A stretch of 64,000 nt of DNA from assembly GCA_029237695.1 (NCBI GenBank), contig CM055279.1:57981530-58045529 (forward strand), read 5' to 3'. Of this stretch, positions 11,443 to 21,757 are shown piece after piece. A program made the translations under genes and the position numbers. The notes below the pieces were generated by a model. It made no database searches. It worked only from the letters and a program-made list of their open reading frames with translations, and had not been told where the DNA came from. Every line of letters starts with the position of its first letter. Within the stretch, counting starts at the first letter, position 1. This DNA is from Conchocele bisecta (Eukaryota > Mollusca > Bivalvia > Lucinida > Thyasiridae).

Positions 11443-11822
11443 TGTCTAGTCTTTTATCTATCATACATAATACAATATTTACATAAAACATATGTATCAT
11501 AATGGTCAATACACCTACTTGTTTTTAGATTTGTAAGGGGGTGGTATACGCTTCCGTAGATATTTATATGTCTAGTCTTTTATACATAATACAATTTTTT
11601 ATTTACATAAACATATGTATCATATAACTGGTCAATACACCATACTTAGTTAGAATTTGTAAGGGGGTCGGTATACGCTTCCGTAGATATCTTATATGTC
11701 TAGTCTTTTATACATAATACAATTTTTTATTTACATAAACATATGTATCATATAACTGGTCAATACACCATACTTAGTTAGAATTTGTAAGGGGGTCGGT
11801 ATACGCTTCCGTAGATATCTTA
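11443..11822 (+). repeat. Tandem array, 126-bp unit, three copies
   Basis: Units start near 11443, 11569 and 11695 with ATGTCTAGTCTTTTAT and end with GGTATACGCTTCCGTAGATA. The second and third copies are almost identical; the first is more diverged. The last six to ten bases of each unit (GTAGATATCTTA) resemble the monomer of the next array. Confidence 0.9.
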
Positions 11823-12152
11823 TAAACTTTAGTAGATATATTATATAGTATATAAGATATCTTCTAAATTATATAAGATATCTACTAAAGTTTATGAGAT
11901 ATCTTATATACTTTAGTAGATATCTGATATAAAATATTATATAAGATATCTACTAAAGTATATAAGATATCTTATATAAACTTTATGAGATATCTCATAT
12001 AGTTTATAAGATATCTACTATAGTTTATAAGATATCTACTAAAGTTTAGTAGGTATCTTATATAAGTGTTTTTTAATTAAGATATCTTATTTATTTAGTA
12101 TATATCTTATATAATATATTAGATATCTACTAAAGTTTATGAGATATCTTGT
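11823..12152. repeat. Array of GATATC palindromes
   Basis: AGATATCT, or GATATC in a similar context, recurs roughly every 20-30 bp, separated by TACTAAAGTTTATA or its complement. Units occur in both orientations, so the whole stretch can fold on itself. About thirteen GATATC sites are visible. Nothing is coded. Confidence 0.85.
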
Positions 12153-12589
12153 TTTTGGAATAAATAGTAAAACGGCGTGCCATAGTTCTGAGTAATGCAG
12201 AACAAAATCGACAGGGATGTCGGAAATGAAAAAAACGTTGTCTTAATTCATTGCATGGGAAGTTTATGCCATTTGCTATATAGAATATCTTAGACAAGTA
12301 ACCATTAAAATATTTATTGACATCCGGAGTTCCATTATTGATTATTGCATCGCTGTTTTGCCATGTGTTTTGTTACCTCGCTAAGCCACGCCACTTGACA
12401 ACAATAATTGCAACAGTAATTTGGGAACAACCATTATGACGCCAGGTGCGCTGCTAAAACTTAAAGTAGTTCTCCTAAAATGATTTAATATGCTGGTAAC
12501 CGTCCTACAATGCGTTGCTCTCTAAATTGGTTCCATGTCCCTAACAGTGTTGATGTAGATTGATGCCGCCTTTTCTGTTGCGCCATGTT
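12153..12589. other. Short intergenic stretch
   Basis: No gene or repeat recognised. Confidence 0.45.
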
Positions 12590-12880
12590 TAGGTTAAAAG
12601 ACACTAAATAGTTTTACTGTATAATTTAACCGAATCCCAGCGAGTCTTTCCTACTTTCACTATTCGTATGGATGTTGTGGGACCAACCTCGTCATGTCCT
12701 CCAATATTGTTTACATTATTTGGCCACGGAAACTCTGTTTACATCATGTGACCGACAGGCTCAGTGTTTTCTTTTAAATGCTTCAAATATGCTGAAAACT
12801 GGTGTTAAAAACACCCCAACAACTGGGTAGTAATGGATCAAGATTTGCAAGCAAACTGTGTCTGTGACCTTAAAACACCC
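12590..12880 (+). repeat. RepA copy 1 (+ strand, internally deleted)
   Basis: Contains the RepA phrases TCACTATTCGTATGGATG, TTGTTTACAT, CTCTGTTTACATCA, ATGCTGAAAACTGG and AATGGATCAAGATTTGCAAG in the order seen in the fullest copy (43985-44672). It lacks about 100 bp in the middle and stops after the CAAACTGTGTCTGTGAC segment. Confidence 0.8.
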
Positions 12881-13439
12881 GGATTATTTTTTATGCCGGA
12901 CTACGTTTGCATACTCAATTTCTCTAACCTTAAACCTAGAGTGCTACATGCCAGGTTATAATATGGGGAGACATGTTTTTCTTTATTCTTTCAATCTGAC
13001 ATTTTTCTGGCAAAATGAATATTAATTTACCATTACCAGACGTACTAATTTACATTATTATACTTTTTATATCAAACGCGAAATGCCAGTTTGATATCAG
13101 GGTCGATTACCGGGTTTCCTTAAAATGATAACGGAAGCAACTATTTATTCCATTTATTTATTTTTTGATGTGTAATATCATACTTTATGATATGTCGATA
13201 AAAATATTTATTCAGCATTTAGTTGATATAAATAATTTAAAAATACTGCATCATTTGCATATGGAACTAGCTTGATACCCACCACGAGTCTCAATGAGTA
13301 CATTAAAGATTACTAAATAATTATATCTGTGTAGCTGGCACTCGTAATTTTTAAAAATGGTGGACTAGTTGCAATTATACACTTATTTAAGTTTCATAAA
13401 GAAAAGTTTGTAATACCTACTAGATGGGACCTCAGCTTC
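12881..13439. other. AT-rich spacer between RepA-related repeats
   Basis: Nothing recognised as coding. Confidence 0.45.
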
Positions 13440-13625
13440 AACAATAATTAAATCTATATTTTAATTAGTCAAGATCCAGAGCAGAATGGGTGCAGGTTAT
13501 TGGAAACTAGATCCCACAACATCCATAAGAAAAATGAAAGTAGCAGAGAATAGCAAAATGTGTGGTAACGGGTTAGTTTTTTTAGCGAAAATCAATGGTG
13601 GTGGCCCACCTTAGTCTGATCCCGG
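13440..13625 (+). repeat. RepA-related end segment, shared with 33005-33185
   Basis: The stretch runs from AATAATTAAATCTATATTTT to AAAAATCAATGGTGGTGG and is matched in the same order at 33005-33185. A central part (CCCACAACATCCATA...ATGAAAGTAG) resembles the end of RepA near 14790, so it is probably a diverged relative. Confidence 0.7.
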
Positions 13626-13800
13626 ACGGTTATTGGTTTGCATCGGTAACAGGCCAGTTTGACAATCAACTTGTGTAAGTTATCATATGTGTTTAAAACT
13701 TACTATAAAGATGTGATTGTTTTCAATTACGTACATGTAATTTGATTATGAGGATACTGTATGTATAAAACACATTAGTAAGTCAAACACCATACATACA

Positions 13801-14455
13801 CCGTAAAGATTCTAATAGACGCGCCCGGGCGTCTATTAGAATCACCACTGGCTCCGAAGTCCAGGGTGGGCGTTTAATAGAGGCAAATGTTATTCAGCAA
13901 AGGGAAAATGATAACAAAATATACGATGTTCTGGGCCAAGACGTTTCGGCCCACTCTGGTCATTATGGTACAGTCGGTAGAAATGTTAAATTTAATGGTA
14001 ATGTATATCAAGACAGCGTCAATCATTAATGCTGATCAGATTTACGCCTACGGACGTTTCGTCAGCGTCAGCGTTTCGGATCTGTCGGGTTTGAGAGGCT
14101 TTGAAAATGGCGTCTCTTAACCGTGTAAATTCTGATCACCCTGTGTCCGTGCAAATAGCTACTGCTGATGAGGAATTTACTGTGACACCAGAAACAGTCG
14201 AATTTCGCTTCCGCTTTTGAAAGTGAAAGTAGCAATTATGTTTTTTCCCCGATTTTAAAAGAAGTTGCTTTCGAAATAATAGAAAGAAAACAAATCTAAT
14301 TGGACAATTATCTCCGATTTTGTTTCAAGTCGGTACTGGGCGTTTATTAGAGGCACTAATTTCGTGAAAATCGGCCAAAAAATGTATCATTTTCAACGTA
14401 AAAAGTGGGGGGTGGGCGTCGATTAGAGCATGGGCGTCTATTAGAATCTTTACGG
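13801..14455. mobile_element. Small TIR element with internal palindrome
   Basis: The left end reads CCGTAAAGATTCTAATAGAC and the right end is its complement, GTCTATTAGAATCTTTACGG, giving inverted repeats of at least 22 bp. Just inside the left end the terminal sequence is mirrored at once (near 13811-13843), forming a palindrome centred on GCCCGGGC. Variants of GGGCGTCTATTAGA recur inside (near 13868, 14337, 14409). A 77-codon open frame (13887-14120) has no recognised domain. It is a MITE-like element; the superfamily is unknown. Confidence 0.7.
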
Positions 14456-14559
14456 CATATGCAATTTAGTTAATATAGGTTAGAGAATAAAAATGATGCG
14501 AAATCGTCAAGAGAGTACAAGTAGTCCGATATGAACAAAATCGTGCGGGTGTTTTGAGG

Positions 14560-14900
14560 TCACTGACACAGTTTGCTTGCAAATCTTGATCCATTACTAC
14601 CCAGGTTCACTTGAGGAACATGTTGGTCATGTGATGTAAACAGAGTTTCCGTGGCCCAAACAAAATGTAAACAATATTGGGGGACATGACGAGGTTGGGT
14701 TTTTCTTTCTTAGGAGTAAGTAAACCTATTGTTTAGTTCATGCAGAACCAGTACATAAGGCTGCAGGTCATGTACAAGTAGGTCCCACAACATCCATACG
14801 AATAGTGAAAGTAGGAGAGACTGACCTTATTGGATGGGATTCGGTTACAGTATATAGTAAAACTATTTGGTGTCTTCTAACCTATACTGTGATAATTTGT
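14560..14900 (-). repeat. RepA copy 2 (minus strand)
   Basis: The reverse complement carries the RepA phrases CTTGCAAATCTTGATCC (as read on +), TGTAAACAGAGTTTCCGTGG, CATCCATACGAATAGTGAAA and AACTATTTGGTGTC. Together with copy 1 at 12590 it forms an inverted pair around a 1.7-kb interior. Confidence 0.8.
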
Positions 14901-16564
14901 GGGTGAAATCTTACATCAACACCGGAATTGGAGGTGTGCCTCAAACAGCCAATTACATCTCGTACTATTATTTATTCGTCGGAGGATTCCTAACATTGAC
15001 AGCAGTGCCATCTGGCGTCATAATGAGGCACTATATCACCAATATTGCTTGCGTCATTCGGCTTGTGACTTGATGCTTTCTGCTTGCGGCTTTCCGCTTT
15101 CGGACTGTGGCTTGATGCTTAGGTACCAGTCCACCAAGATTTTAGAATTTTTTAGCAATTCTTGGCCGAGTGAGCACTTCCGCAAGTTTTTTTCTCAGAT
15201 ATCCTCTTCATATATTCACAGAGGCTGTTTGCTGTATACACCTGTTACATTATATGTCAAGAAACTTTAGTAGCTACACAAATCAAATTGGCATACAGCT
15301 AAGAGCATTTATAATGTGTGAAAGTTAGCATGTGGTGGTCAATTTCTGCACTTATTCCGTCATGGCCGCTGGACTAAAGGCGCCAGAAAGCTATGTGACG
15401 TGCGGAGTTTGCACCAACAAATAATGTGTGAATCAAGTCTACATGTATACCTGCCCACACTGATCATAGTCTGTACTGGTACTGAGTGTTTTGTTTTCGA
15501 GCCACAAACCTCTGTTTCAGACTGTTAAAATGGCGCCCCAAACAACAAACACACATTTCGAGCGGAAGATGCGTACAATTTTAATTTGAATATGCTCACT
15601 AAATGGCCCAAATCACAGTTTGGCACATAATTTTACAAATACTTGCTTTTGTCAGCTGAAAATAGCATAGGATGGGGAGTATTTAATTGTAAGTAACATT
15701 CAATCGCCACAGACAGGCAGTTTTGGAATATTCAGTAAAAAGCCCATAGGCAAACTACGAAACTAAGCCTTTTTCAGGTGGACTGGTACCTTAACTTCCT
15801 GCGGCTTTGTCCTTACTGCTTTCGGCCTTATTCAAAGTGCTAAGTGCTTTGTTCTTACTTTATTTTGCAAATGCTTAGTGCAATAAAACAGGGACACGAA
15901 TAAGGACCTATCAATAATTGTAATGTAAATAAGACGAATGAACAAAGCAATAAGCAGAATGGACATGTAAGAAAGACAAATACAATTACAACAAGCAGAT
16001 TTCAAATGTAATAAATACAAATGACGAATGAAATAACATGAATATAAGTTGTAATGTCATCAGCACGCAAGCATCAAGTCACATAGAATTATGGCGGATA
16101 TTATCTTCCATACTATATAACCTCGCTGTTGAATGGATGGTAAATCATACTCAAATCAATCCAATCCTCATAATGGTGTATTTCTCAAATGAATGCTCAT
16201 CTGATATGAACTGCACAACTTAGCCCTATAGGCTATACCAGCAAATGCAAGCCGTTACAAAATCACAAATTTTAGCACTTTCTCCTTAATATTTTTATCT
16301 GCCGTTTTGAAATTGTTACATTATAACTTAGAACTTTTGTATGAGTGCATACGTATATGGCTGTACATGTCTCGATGCTAATTTCTTTTCGTTGAGCGGT
16401 TTTTAAGTAATATCAAATGCCTCATACGGCATAACATGTGGTCCACGGCCAGCTAGTTGAACAATCGTTGTCATACTGTTTACAATATATTTCGTTTGAT
16501 ACATGTTTGTTTATCTCCTTACATATTCTAGTCTTATATATGTGTATCATTGTTGAATGTATAA
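14901..16564. other. Intergenic sequence
   Basis: No gene recognised. Short open frames (14867-15073, 14899-15270, 15832-16020, 16038-16223, 16438-16641) lack domains. Around 16125-16170 a TGTTGAATGGATGGTAAATCA segment resembles one at 16853-16880, a weak dispersed repeat. Confidence 0.45.
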
Positions 16565-16892
16565 TCATGTCTATTCACGTCACCTGGGAGTTAAATCAGG
16601 TTCTACCCCTAAAGGAGGTATGGCAATTTGGTTCCTATTAATTTTAGGGGTTGGGCTCAGTTATTCTGGTGTTGAGGACCTGGCACCGGATCAGGATATT
16701 CTAGTATAAAGACTGAATGTATGTGTATCTCGATGGAAATACATTCAGTGCTTATACATGTTAGAATTTTTCCCTATGTTGGTGTTCCCCCAACACAGGC
16801 GATGAGCAGGATTCGAACCTGCCGACCCGTTTGTATATGACCTTTGCTGTTGAACGGACGTTGAACAATACTCAATCAATCAATCAATATTC
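16565..16892 (-). repeat. R1-related copy with tRNA-like segment
   Basis: On the minus strand this resembles R1: AGAATATCCTGATCCGGTG near 16700 parallels AGAATATCCTGACCTGGTG in R1. At 16802-16830 the reverse complement holds GCAGGTTCGAATCCTGC, a perfect 5-bp T-arm stem and loop as in a tRNA, followed by TCATCGC. This suggests a tRNA-derived piece rather than a functional tRNA gene, because no other arms are evident. A (TCAA)n run follows near 16872-16890. Confidence 0.5.
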
Positions 16893-17019
16893 ACGTCATG
16901 TTTGTGTCACTCATGTTAGTAGAAATTGAGAAATAGCAGTTACAATTCCGACAAAGGTGACAACAAAAGCAGTGCACATGCTAACCCAAGTTCTACTTGA
17001 TGGATCTTAACCAAATGTG
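16893..17019. other. Spacer
   Basis: Nothing recognised. Confidence 0.4.
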
Positions 17020-17200
17020 TATGCCCCCATGACGATAAGTCAGGGGGCATTATGTGTTGCACCTATCCGTGTGTCTGTCCGTCTGTGCCTCTGAAAATGT
17101 TCACCTTGTACGTTTAAGTCGTTTTTCGCGAACAAGCTGTCAATGGGGGCATCACCTGTGTCTTACAAACACACTTTTCTAGTTGGAATTTTCTGATGAG
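17020..17200 (+). repeat. Dispersed repeat RepM, copy 1
   Basis: Starts at TGCCCCCATGACGATAAGTC and runs through GGGGGCATCACCTGTG to CACTTTTCTAGTT. A matching copy is at 18810-18955 and fragments are at 1160 and 19270. It is non-coding. Confidence 0.7.
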
Positions 17201-17249
17201 TTATCTCCACCTGGTGGTCGTTATTCCGACAGCAGTGAGACACTCTCCA

Positions 17250-17860
17250 GCAATTGCCTTGTATATTTCTGATGCTATTGACAACCTTTCCATTTCTACA
17301 TAACTTTTGTCACACATGTATGAACTCTTGTGTAGCATATGACCTCTCATCAGCAAAAAGATACCACTTGCCATTTCCAATCATTGGATATCCCAATCAT
17401 CCAGCACATTTACAGTTCAATTTATATCACATAAGTATCCTTGATTATCTACATAATGATGCTTCTGTTACAAAATAATGTAGACCATGATGGAACTGCG
17501 GATGTTTATGCTGGTCTGGTTCTACATTTCTCGCAAAGATCAAGTGGTATCTTTTTGTAGTAAAAACTTACATTCTTTTGAAATTATAACTGCTTGTAAT
17601 GTGAACTGCTCCTTCATATTTGACAGACATCATCACCGTCAATTGTTATAACATAACATTTGTCATTCTCTCCAAACTCCTTAAGGACTTATGCCCCTTT
17701 TTCAACAGTTCCTCAACCGGCATATCTTGTGACATCTGTCACTCTTACTGCATAATCTTTGTCAAGTATGTAGGAGCTGTCACTCGTGAAAAGATACCAC
17801 AGTGGACATCCTGATCATGTGCAGCATTTACAGTGTAATTGGGATCAGATACTCATTTAT
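17250..17860. repeat. Two diverged copies of a roughly 450-bp unit
   Basis: AAAAAGATACCAC followed by a CAGCACATTTACAG segment occurs near 17355 and, in variant form (AAAAGATACCAC...GCAGCATTTACAGT), near 17790. An 18-bp inverted match of the first (CAAGTGGTATCTTTTTG) sits near 17541. Open frames here (17254-17478, 17620-17814, and 17857-18147 on minus) have no recognised domain. It might be an eroded duplicated gene fragment; I cannot name it. Confidence 0.4.
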
Positions 17861-18809
17861 ACCAGCATAACAATGCATTTGTGACAGCATAGTGAACAGT
17901 GTAGCCCGTAATCAGACTGGACAAATGCACAGGCTGGACTTGGTCTAGACTGGTCGCAAATGTCACATACAAAGATTTGCATGCTATTTTTGGACAGAAA
18001 ATCTTTGCCAGATTTTAAATTTTCCATTAACATGATTAATAATAGCAATAGTATGCGTTCATTTACTTCAAGGTTCCCCGTCTGTTCATCTTTATGTTGT
18101 TCAATTTTTCCCAAGTCCAATATCAGTAACGCATGATACATGTACATATTCCGTGTCTTTTACTATTTTTTCACTATTAACTGTTATAACGATACCGATG
18201 CTATTTTGCCGATTATTCTATAATTATGGTCTTTTATTGACTCAATATTTTGTACAGACCTAAAACTATGTGTTTCAAAGATGGGCAAATTTGCATTACA
18301 TTGCTATAGAGGCATGTGATGTTGAAAGGGTTAATATTATAAATTCCCTATTTATTAAATTGAATCAACAAAATATCTTCGGTATTCTAAATGTTGTAAG
18401 TATACATGTAATATATTATACTTTTGTATAGTTTTGCCATTAAGCAATCTATAATTGTGTTCATACATGTCATTACCTCATCGAAGCCAAAAGCTCTAGT
18501 CAGTTCAGCGACTCTTTTCTGTGAGAATTGGATCATTATATATCTACGTTGCTACATAATTTTGCTGGTATGTTAAAAGCACGGGCGACCAGATGAGAAT
18601 ATTCTAAATTTAATCCTGACAGTTGTATTGTGCTGATTTCTTATCAATATCCCACCCACACATACAGGACATTTACCGAGTCTGCCGCATTGACCTGTGT
18701 AAAATAATCCTTATCCACATTTTTGCAAAAACAAGCGGAAAATATTACATTGTTTATTAGCTTCTGTCTGTGGTCAAAACTTGTCATTTAGGGAAATTTT
18801 TATTTCACT
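17861..18809. other. AT-rich intergenic sequence
   Basis: Nothing recognised beyond a cysteine-containing minus-strand open frame (17857-18147) of unknown nature. Confidence 0.4.
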
Positions 18810-18955
18810 TTATATTGTTATGCCCACATGTAGATAAGTCGATAAGACGATATGCCTCCGAAAATGTTTATCTTGTGCGTTTAAGCTGTTTTTCGCGAAT
18901 GCCAATGGCGGCATCACCTGTGTCTTACAGACACACTTTTCTACTTTTAGTTTTT
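18810..18955 (+). repeat. Dispersed repeat RepM, copy 2
   Basis: TTTTTCGCGAA, GGCATCACCTGTGTCTTACA and CACACTTTTCTA match copy 1 at 17100-17195 in order. Confidence 0.65.
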
Positions 18956-20042
18956 CATATTTTACTAATGCATCTGCCCATCATTGCAACGTTCATAAAT
19001 ATTTCTTATTTCTGGAAACACTCAACTCATTCTATTTGGTAATTACATGCACGTTTCTCTGTGATATACTGCTATATATCGCTGGCAAGTCAATTTCACA
19101 AACGGTTGTATGTGCAATTATTGCATAAATTACTTTTTACCTTGACAAGAAGTCGTATAAATTTAAAAGAAGAAATATTCAGTGTGACATACAACTTTTT
19201 GTAATTTTACTGTCAAAGCGTTTTTCCTTCTCCTTAAAACTTTCAAACATTTTATCAACTTGCCGACGATATGCTAAGGTTGCATATCCTATGTTTTATA
19301 AACACATTTTCTAGTTGTATATTTTTGTTCTTCTGTACATTCTAGTTATATATCAAAACATAATATCACATATCACCTGACGAGTGACAATAGCTTACAA
19401 CATCTAGTCCAGACATTATTTTCGTCGTTTTTGTTGCGCCTGCTTGAAAAGCTTGATATTGTTGGCACTTTGGAATGCTTCCGTGCGTAAAAGTTTTTGT
19501 TTTACTGTACATGCCATGTACTAACGGCGCATTATGCAGGCTGCGACCATCTCATTAATGAAACATTCATGTATGTTATTTACCCGTGACAACATATCAG
19601 TAGTATCCTACATGTATAAATAAAGCGCCTAAAAAATTCTCAAAGTGCATTAGAAATTGGTATTTTCAATAAATAGTTTTGTTTCATTTTTCTGTTCTTT
19701 ATTACTTACCATATTCATCATCACATTGCCATTGTAGCGGCAGTCCTTCCCATTTGCTGTACTCTACAGCAACATTTTACTTGTATTTAATGTGTTTAAT
19801 AGCCAAACGTTCGTTGGCAGGAAAACGTGGAACAGACAGTAGGTAGGGTCGGGTTGCCCGCACCACAAGACTTTTGTTTATGCCTTATGTCATATTACCA
19901 GAGGGATAGCTTTAGTTGACGAACTTTAAAACTAGAATCATTCTTAAATTCTGAAAAGAATATTTATGAAAAAAATATGTACAAGAAATGGTCAGATTAA
20001 CATGAAACAGGCAGTAATTGTCCGTGGGTTCCACACCCTCAG
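18956..20042. other. Intergenic sequence
   Basis: No gene recognised. A short RepM fragment lies near 19270-19320 (TATAAACACATTTTCTAGTTG). Confidence 0.45.
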
Positions 20043-20278
20043 TCACGGGCGGTAATACAGATATGTATATACATGTACATGTATGTGCATAAAGGCCGTA
20101 TTATATTGATGGGCTCCAACTGCCGTTACAGCCGTTGTCGTGTCGCTGGCATTGGCCGAGAACATGATAGGCGAGGACAGAAACTCCTCGGTGTCGACCG
20201 GACCTTGGTGCTGGGTGAAGTCCGGCGGTGATGGCGACACGAGCCGCTGGATGTGGCTCACGGGCAAGGGCTGGGAGA
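20043..20278 (-). other. GC-rich open segment of unknown nature next to the nuclease gene
   Basis: This stretch is clearly GC-richer than its surroundings and open on the minus strand in two frames. It abuts the palindromes and lies downstream of the inverted N-terminal fragment of the nuclease gene. It may be a displaced part of that gene, but I find no motif that proves it. Confidence 0.3.
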
Positions 20279-20490
20279 TCAGCTGAAACAATCTGATGTA
20301 TGAGATATACATCAGATTGTTTCAGCTGACCAGTCAAATATGATACAAATCTGTTGATGAGGTCTTGAACTGTCCTTCATATTTGACTGGTCAGCTGAAA
20401 CAATCTAATGTATGAGATATACATCAGATTGTTTCAGCTGACCAGTCAAATATGATACAAATCTGTTGATGAGGTCTTGAACTGTCCCAG
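20279..20490. repeat. Nested palindromes and a 112-bp-offset direct duplication
   Basis: First palindrome: arms 20279-20301 and 20307-20329, identical complements. Second palindrome: arms of about 37 bp at 20377-20413 and 20419-20455 with one mismatch. Both share the 5-base centre GAGAT. A direct repeat of about 78 bp (20298-20375 and 20410-20487) contains the right arms. The repeated sequence is coding sequence of the nuclease N-terminal fragment. Confidence 0.9.
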
Positions 20491-20596
20491 ACGGCCACGC
20501 TATGACCCATAGAACTGCACAGCCATCGAGGAAGGTAGCATCGGCCACGCTCTCTGAATCTGTATTAGGAGCATCAACTCGGAGATCATTTTTCAA
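20405..20596 (-). pseudogene. N-terminal fragment of FEN/XPG-like nuclease, inverted
   Basis: The minus-strand reading contains FLDGCAVLW, WPSGTVQDLI and SDVYLI. It parallels the related gene at 36517-38393, where VDAGQLLYHVVWP is followed by NIVLFDRYDQ. Here SDVYLI is not followed by FDRYD; that continuation lies on the opposite strand at 20636-20650. The fragment has therefore been turned round relative to its C-terminal body. The N-terminal acidic residue (the D of FLDG) corresponds to the conserved N-terminal Asp of FEN/XPG nucleases (inference from motif order). Confidence 0.7.
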
Positions 20597-20620
20597 GTTT
20601 GATTTGGTTTTTGATTCTCG

Positions 20621-21757
20621 TTGATGTCCAGTCTCATCTTTGACAGGTATGACAGGAGCAGTACAAAGGAATCTTACAGGATATTTACACTAAAGTCAAC
20701 CACCCGCTTGCCTTCACAGAAAGTCATTCTGACTGTCACGTCGATCAAATCACAGCTTATGAACTTGATCTGTAGCGATATCACATCAAAACCGGACTTA
20801 TTCAGCAACACAACCCACAAACTTGTTGTCACCGGACAAGAGCCTGTTCCATTTGAAATCCACAATGGTATACTGATATGGAGACAGGACATGCGATCAA
20901 CACAAGAGGAGGCAGATACCCTGATAGTACAACAGGTGAGCCACGTCGCAGCTAGATCCTCGTTTGTCATCGCAGATGATACAGATATATTCGAATTGAT
21001 TCTCCATTTCTGTCATTTGAGCAAATTATCTGGCCACATTATGATGGTTGCTCCTGCCAAAGGTCGCACTGTGATTGATATTTCTCAGACATATGAAAAG
21101 CACCGTGACATTGTTCCAAATCTACTGAGCATGCATGAACTAACTGGTTGCGACACGGTGGCAGGCTACTTCGGCATAGGGAAATGTACAGCACTTAAAG
21201 TGATGCGTCGCGGAAACCACACCCTTGGATATTTAGGAGCTCATGAAATGCAGATGGATGCTGTCTTCAAAGAGGTGATACCGTTCATTCTCGAATGTTA
21301 CGAGTTTCCCCAGTGTGACGCCACAACAGATGCTCGGAGAAAGATGTGGTCAGCCAAGGTTGGACGCAGCATGGCATCTGCGCCTAAATTGAACTCCTTA
21401 CCACCAACAAATGAAGCTTGTGCCGAAAACGTGAAACGTGCCCATTTACAAGTATGTGTATGGCGACATGCACTTGATGCCGACCCTCCACAGTTGAATC
21501 CCGCAGATTTCGGTTGGTCCCGTGAAGACGGAGTATGGTCTTCCGTCACTGTACCTGATGGTATCCCGGTAGCACCTATGGACATCTTGAAGCTCATCCG
21601 GTGTTCATGTGCCACAGACACCCCTTGTTCCACAAAGAGATGTGGATGTACACGTTCAGACCTGCCTTGTACCCAATTCTGTTCCTGCCAGGGATCTGAG
21701 AACTGTTTCAATTCACTCAGCAGACAGAATGAAACCATTGAGAACGATGTTGGTTGA
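20621..21757 (+). CDS. FEN/XPG-like (PIN-fold) nuclease body with C-terminal CXC domain
   Basis: An open frame of 378 codons, ending at TGA, lacking its N-terminal domain. Visible motifs in order: FDRYDRSSTKE (residues 7-17), EEADTLIV (96-103), DDTDIFEL (119-126), GCDTVAGYFGIGK (176-188), the conserved stretch LPPTNEA (260-266) and RAHLQVCVW (273-281), and a cysteine-rich tail (328-362) with CSC, CGC, CTQFCSC and NCFN. The EADT, DDTD and GCDT...GIGK order matches the acidic residues and helix-turn-helix of FEN1/XPG nucleases. The tail resembles Tesmin/TSO1 CXC DNA-binding domains. Related multi-copy proteins are annotated as uncharacterised in many invertebrates (from memory). The annotated start is only the first codon of the open frame; the true N-terminus lies inverted at 20405-20596. 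Function is inferred, probably from a DNA transposon. Confidence 0.75.
   Translation: MMSSLIFDRYDRSSTKESYRIFTLKSTTRLPSQKVILTVTSIKSQLMNLICSDITSKPDLFSNTTHKLVVTGQEPVPFEIHNGILIWRQDMRSTQEEADTLIVQQVSHVAARSSFVIADDTDIFELILHFCHLSKLSGHIMMVAPAKGRTVIDISQTYEKHRDIVPNLLSMHELTGCDTVAGYFGIGKCTALKVMRRGNHTLGYLGAHEMQMDAVFKEVIPFILECYEFPQCDATTDARRKMWSAKVGRSMASAPKLNSLPPTNEACAENVKRAHLQVCVWRHALDADPPQLNPADFGWSREDGVWSSVTVPDGIPVAPMDILKLIRCSCATDTPCSTKRCGCTRSDLPCTQFCSCQGSENCFNSLSRQNETIENDVG

Noticed and set aside
16802..16830. Functional tRNA gene on the minus strand
   Set aside because: Only a T-arm is convincing; D and anticodon arms are not, and it sits in a dispersed repeat.
20674..20970. Minus-strand open frame opposite the nuclease gene
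   Set aside because: A shadow of the plus-strand coding sequence, which carries the conserved motifs.
20621..21757. Terminal inverted repeats like those at 35251 around this nuclease gene
   Set aside because: I looked for TAGTC-AGTTGCC and ACCCTGCAATG on both sides (about 19.8-22.6 kb) and found none, so this copy cannot be bounded as a transposon.
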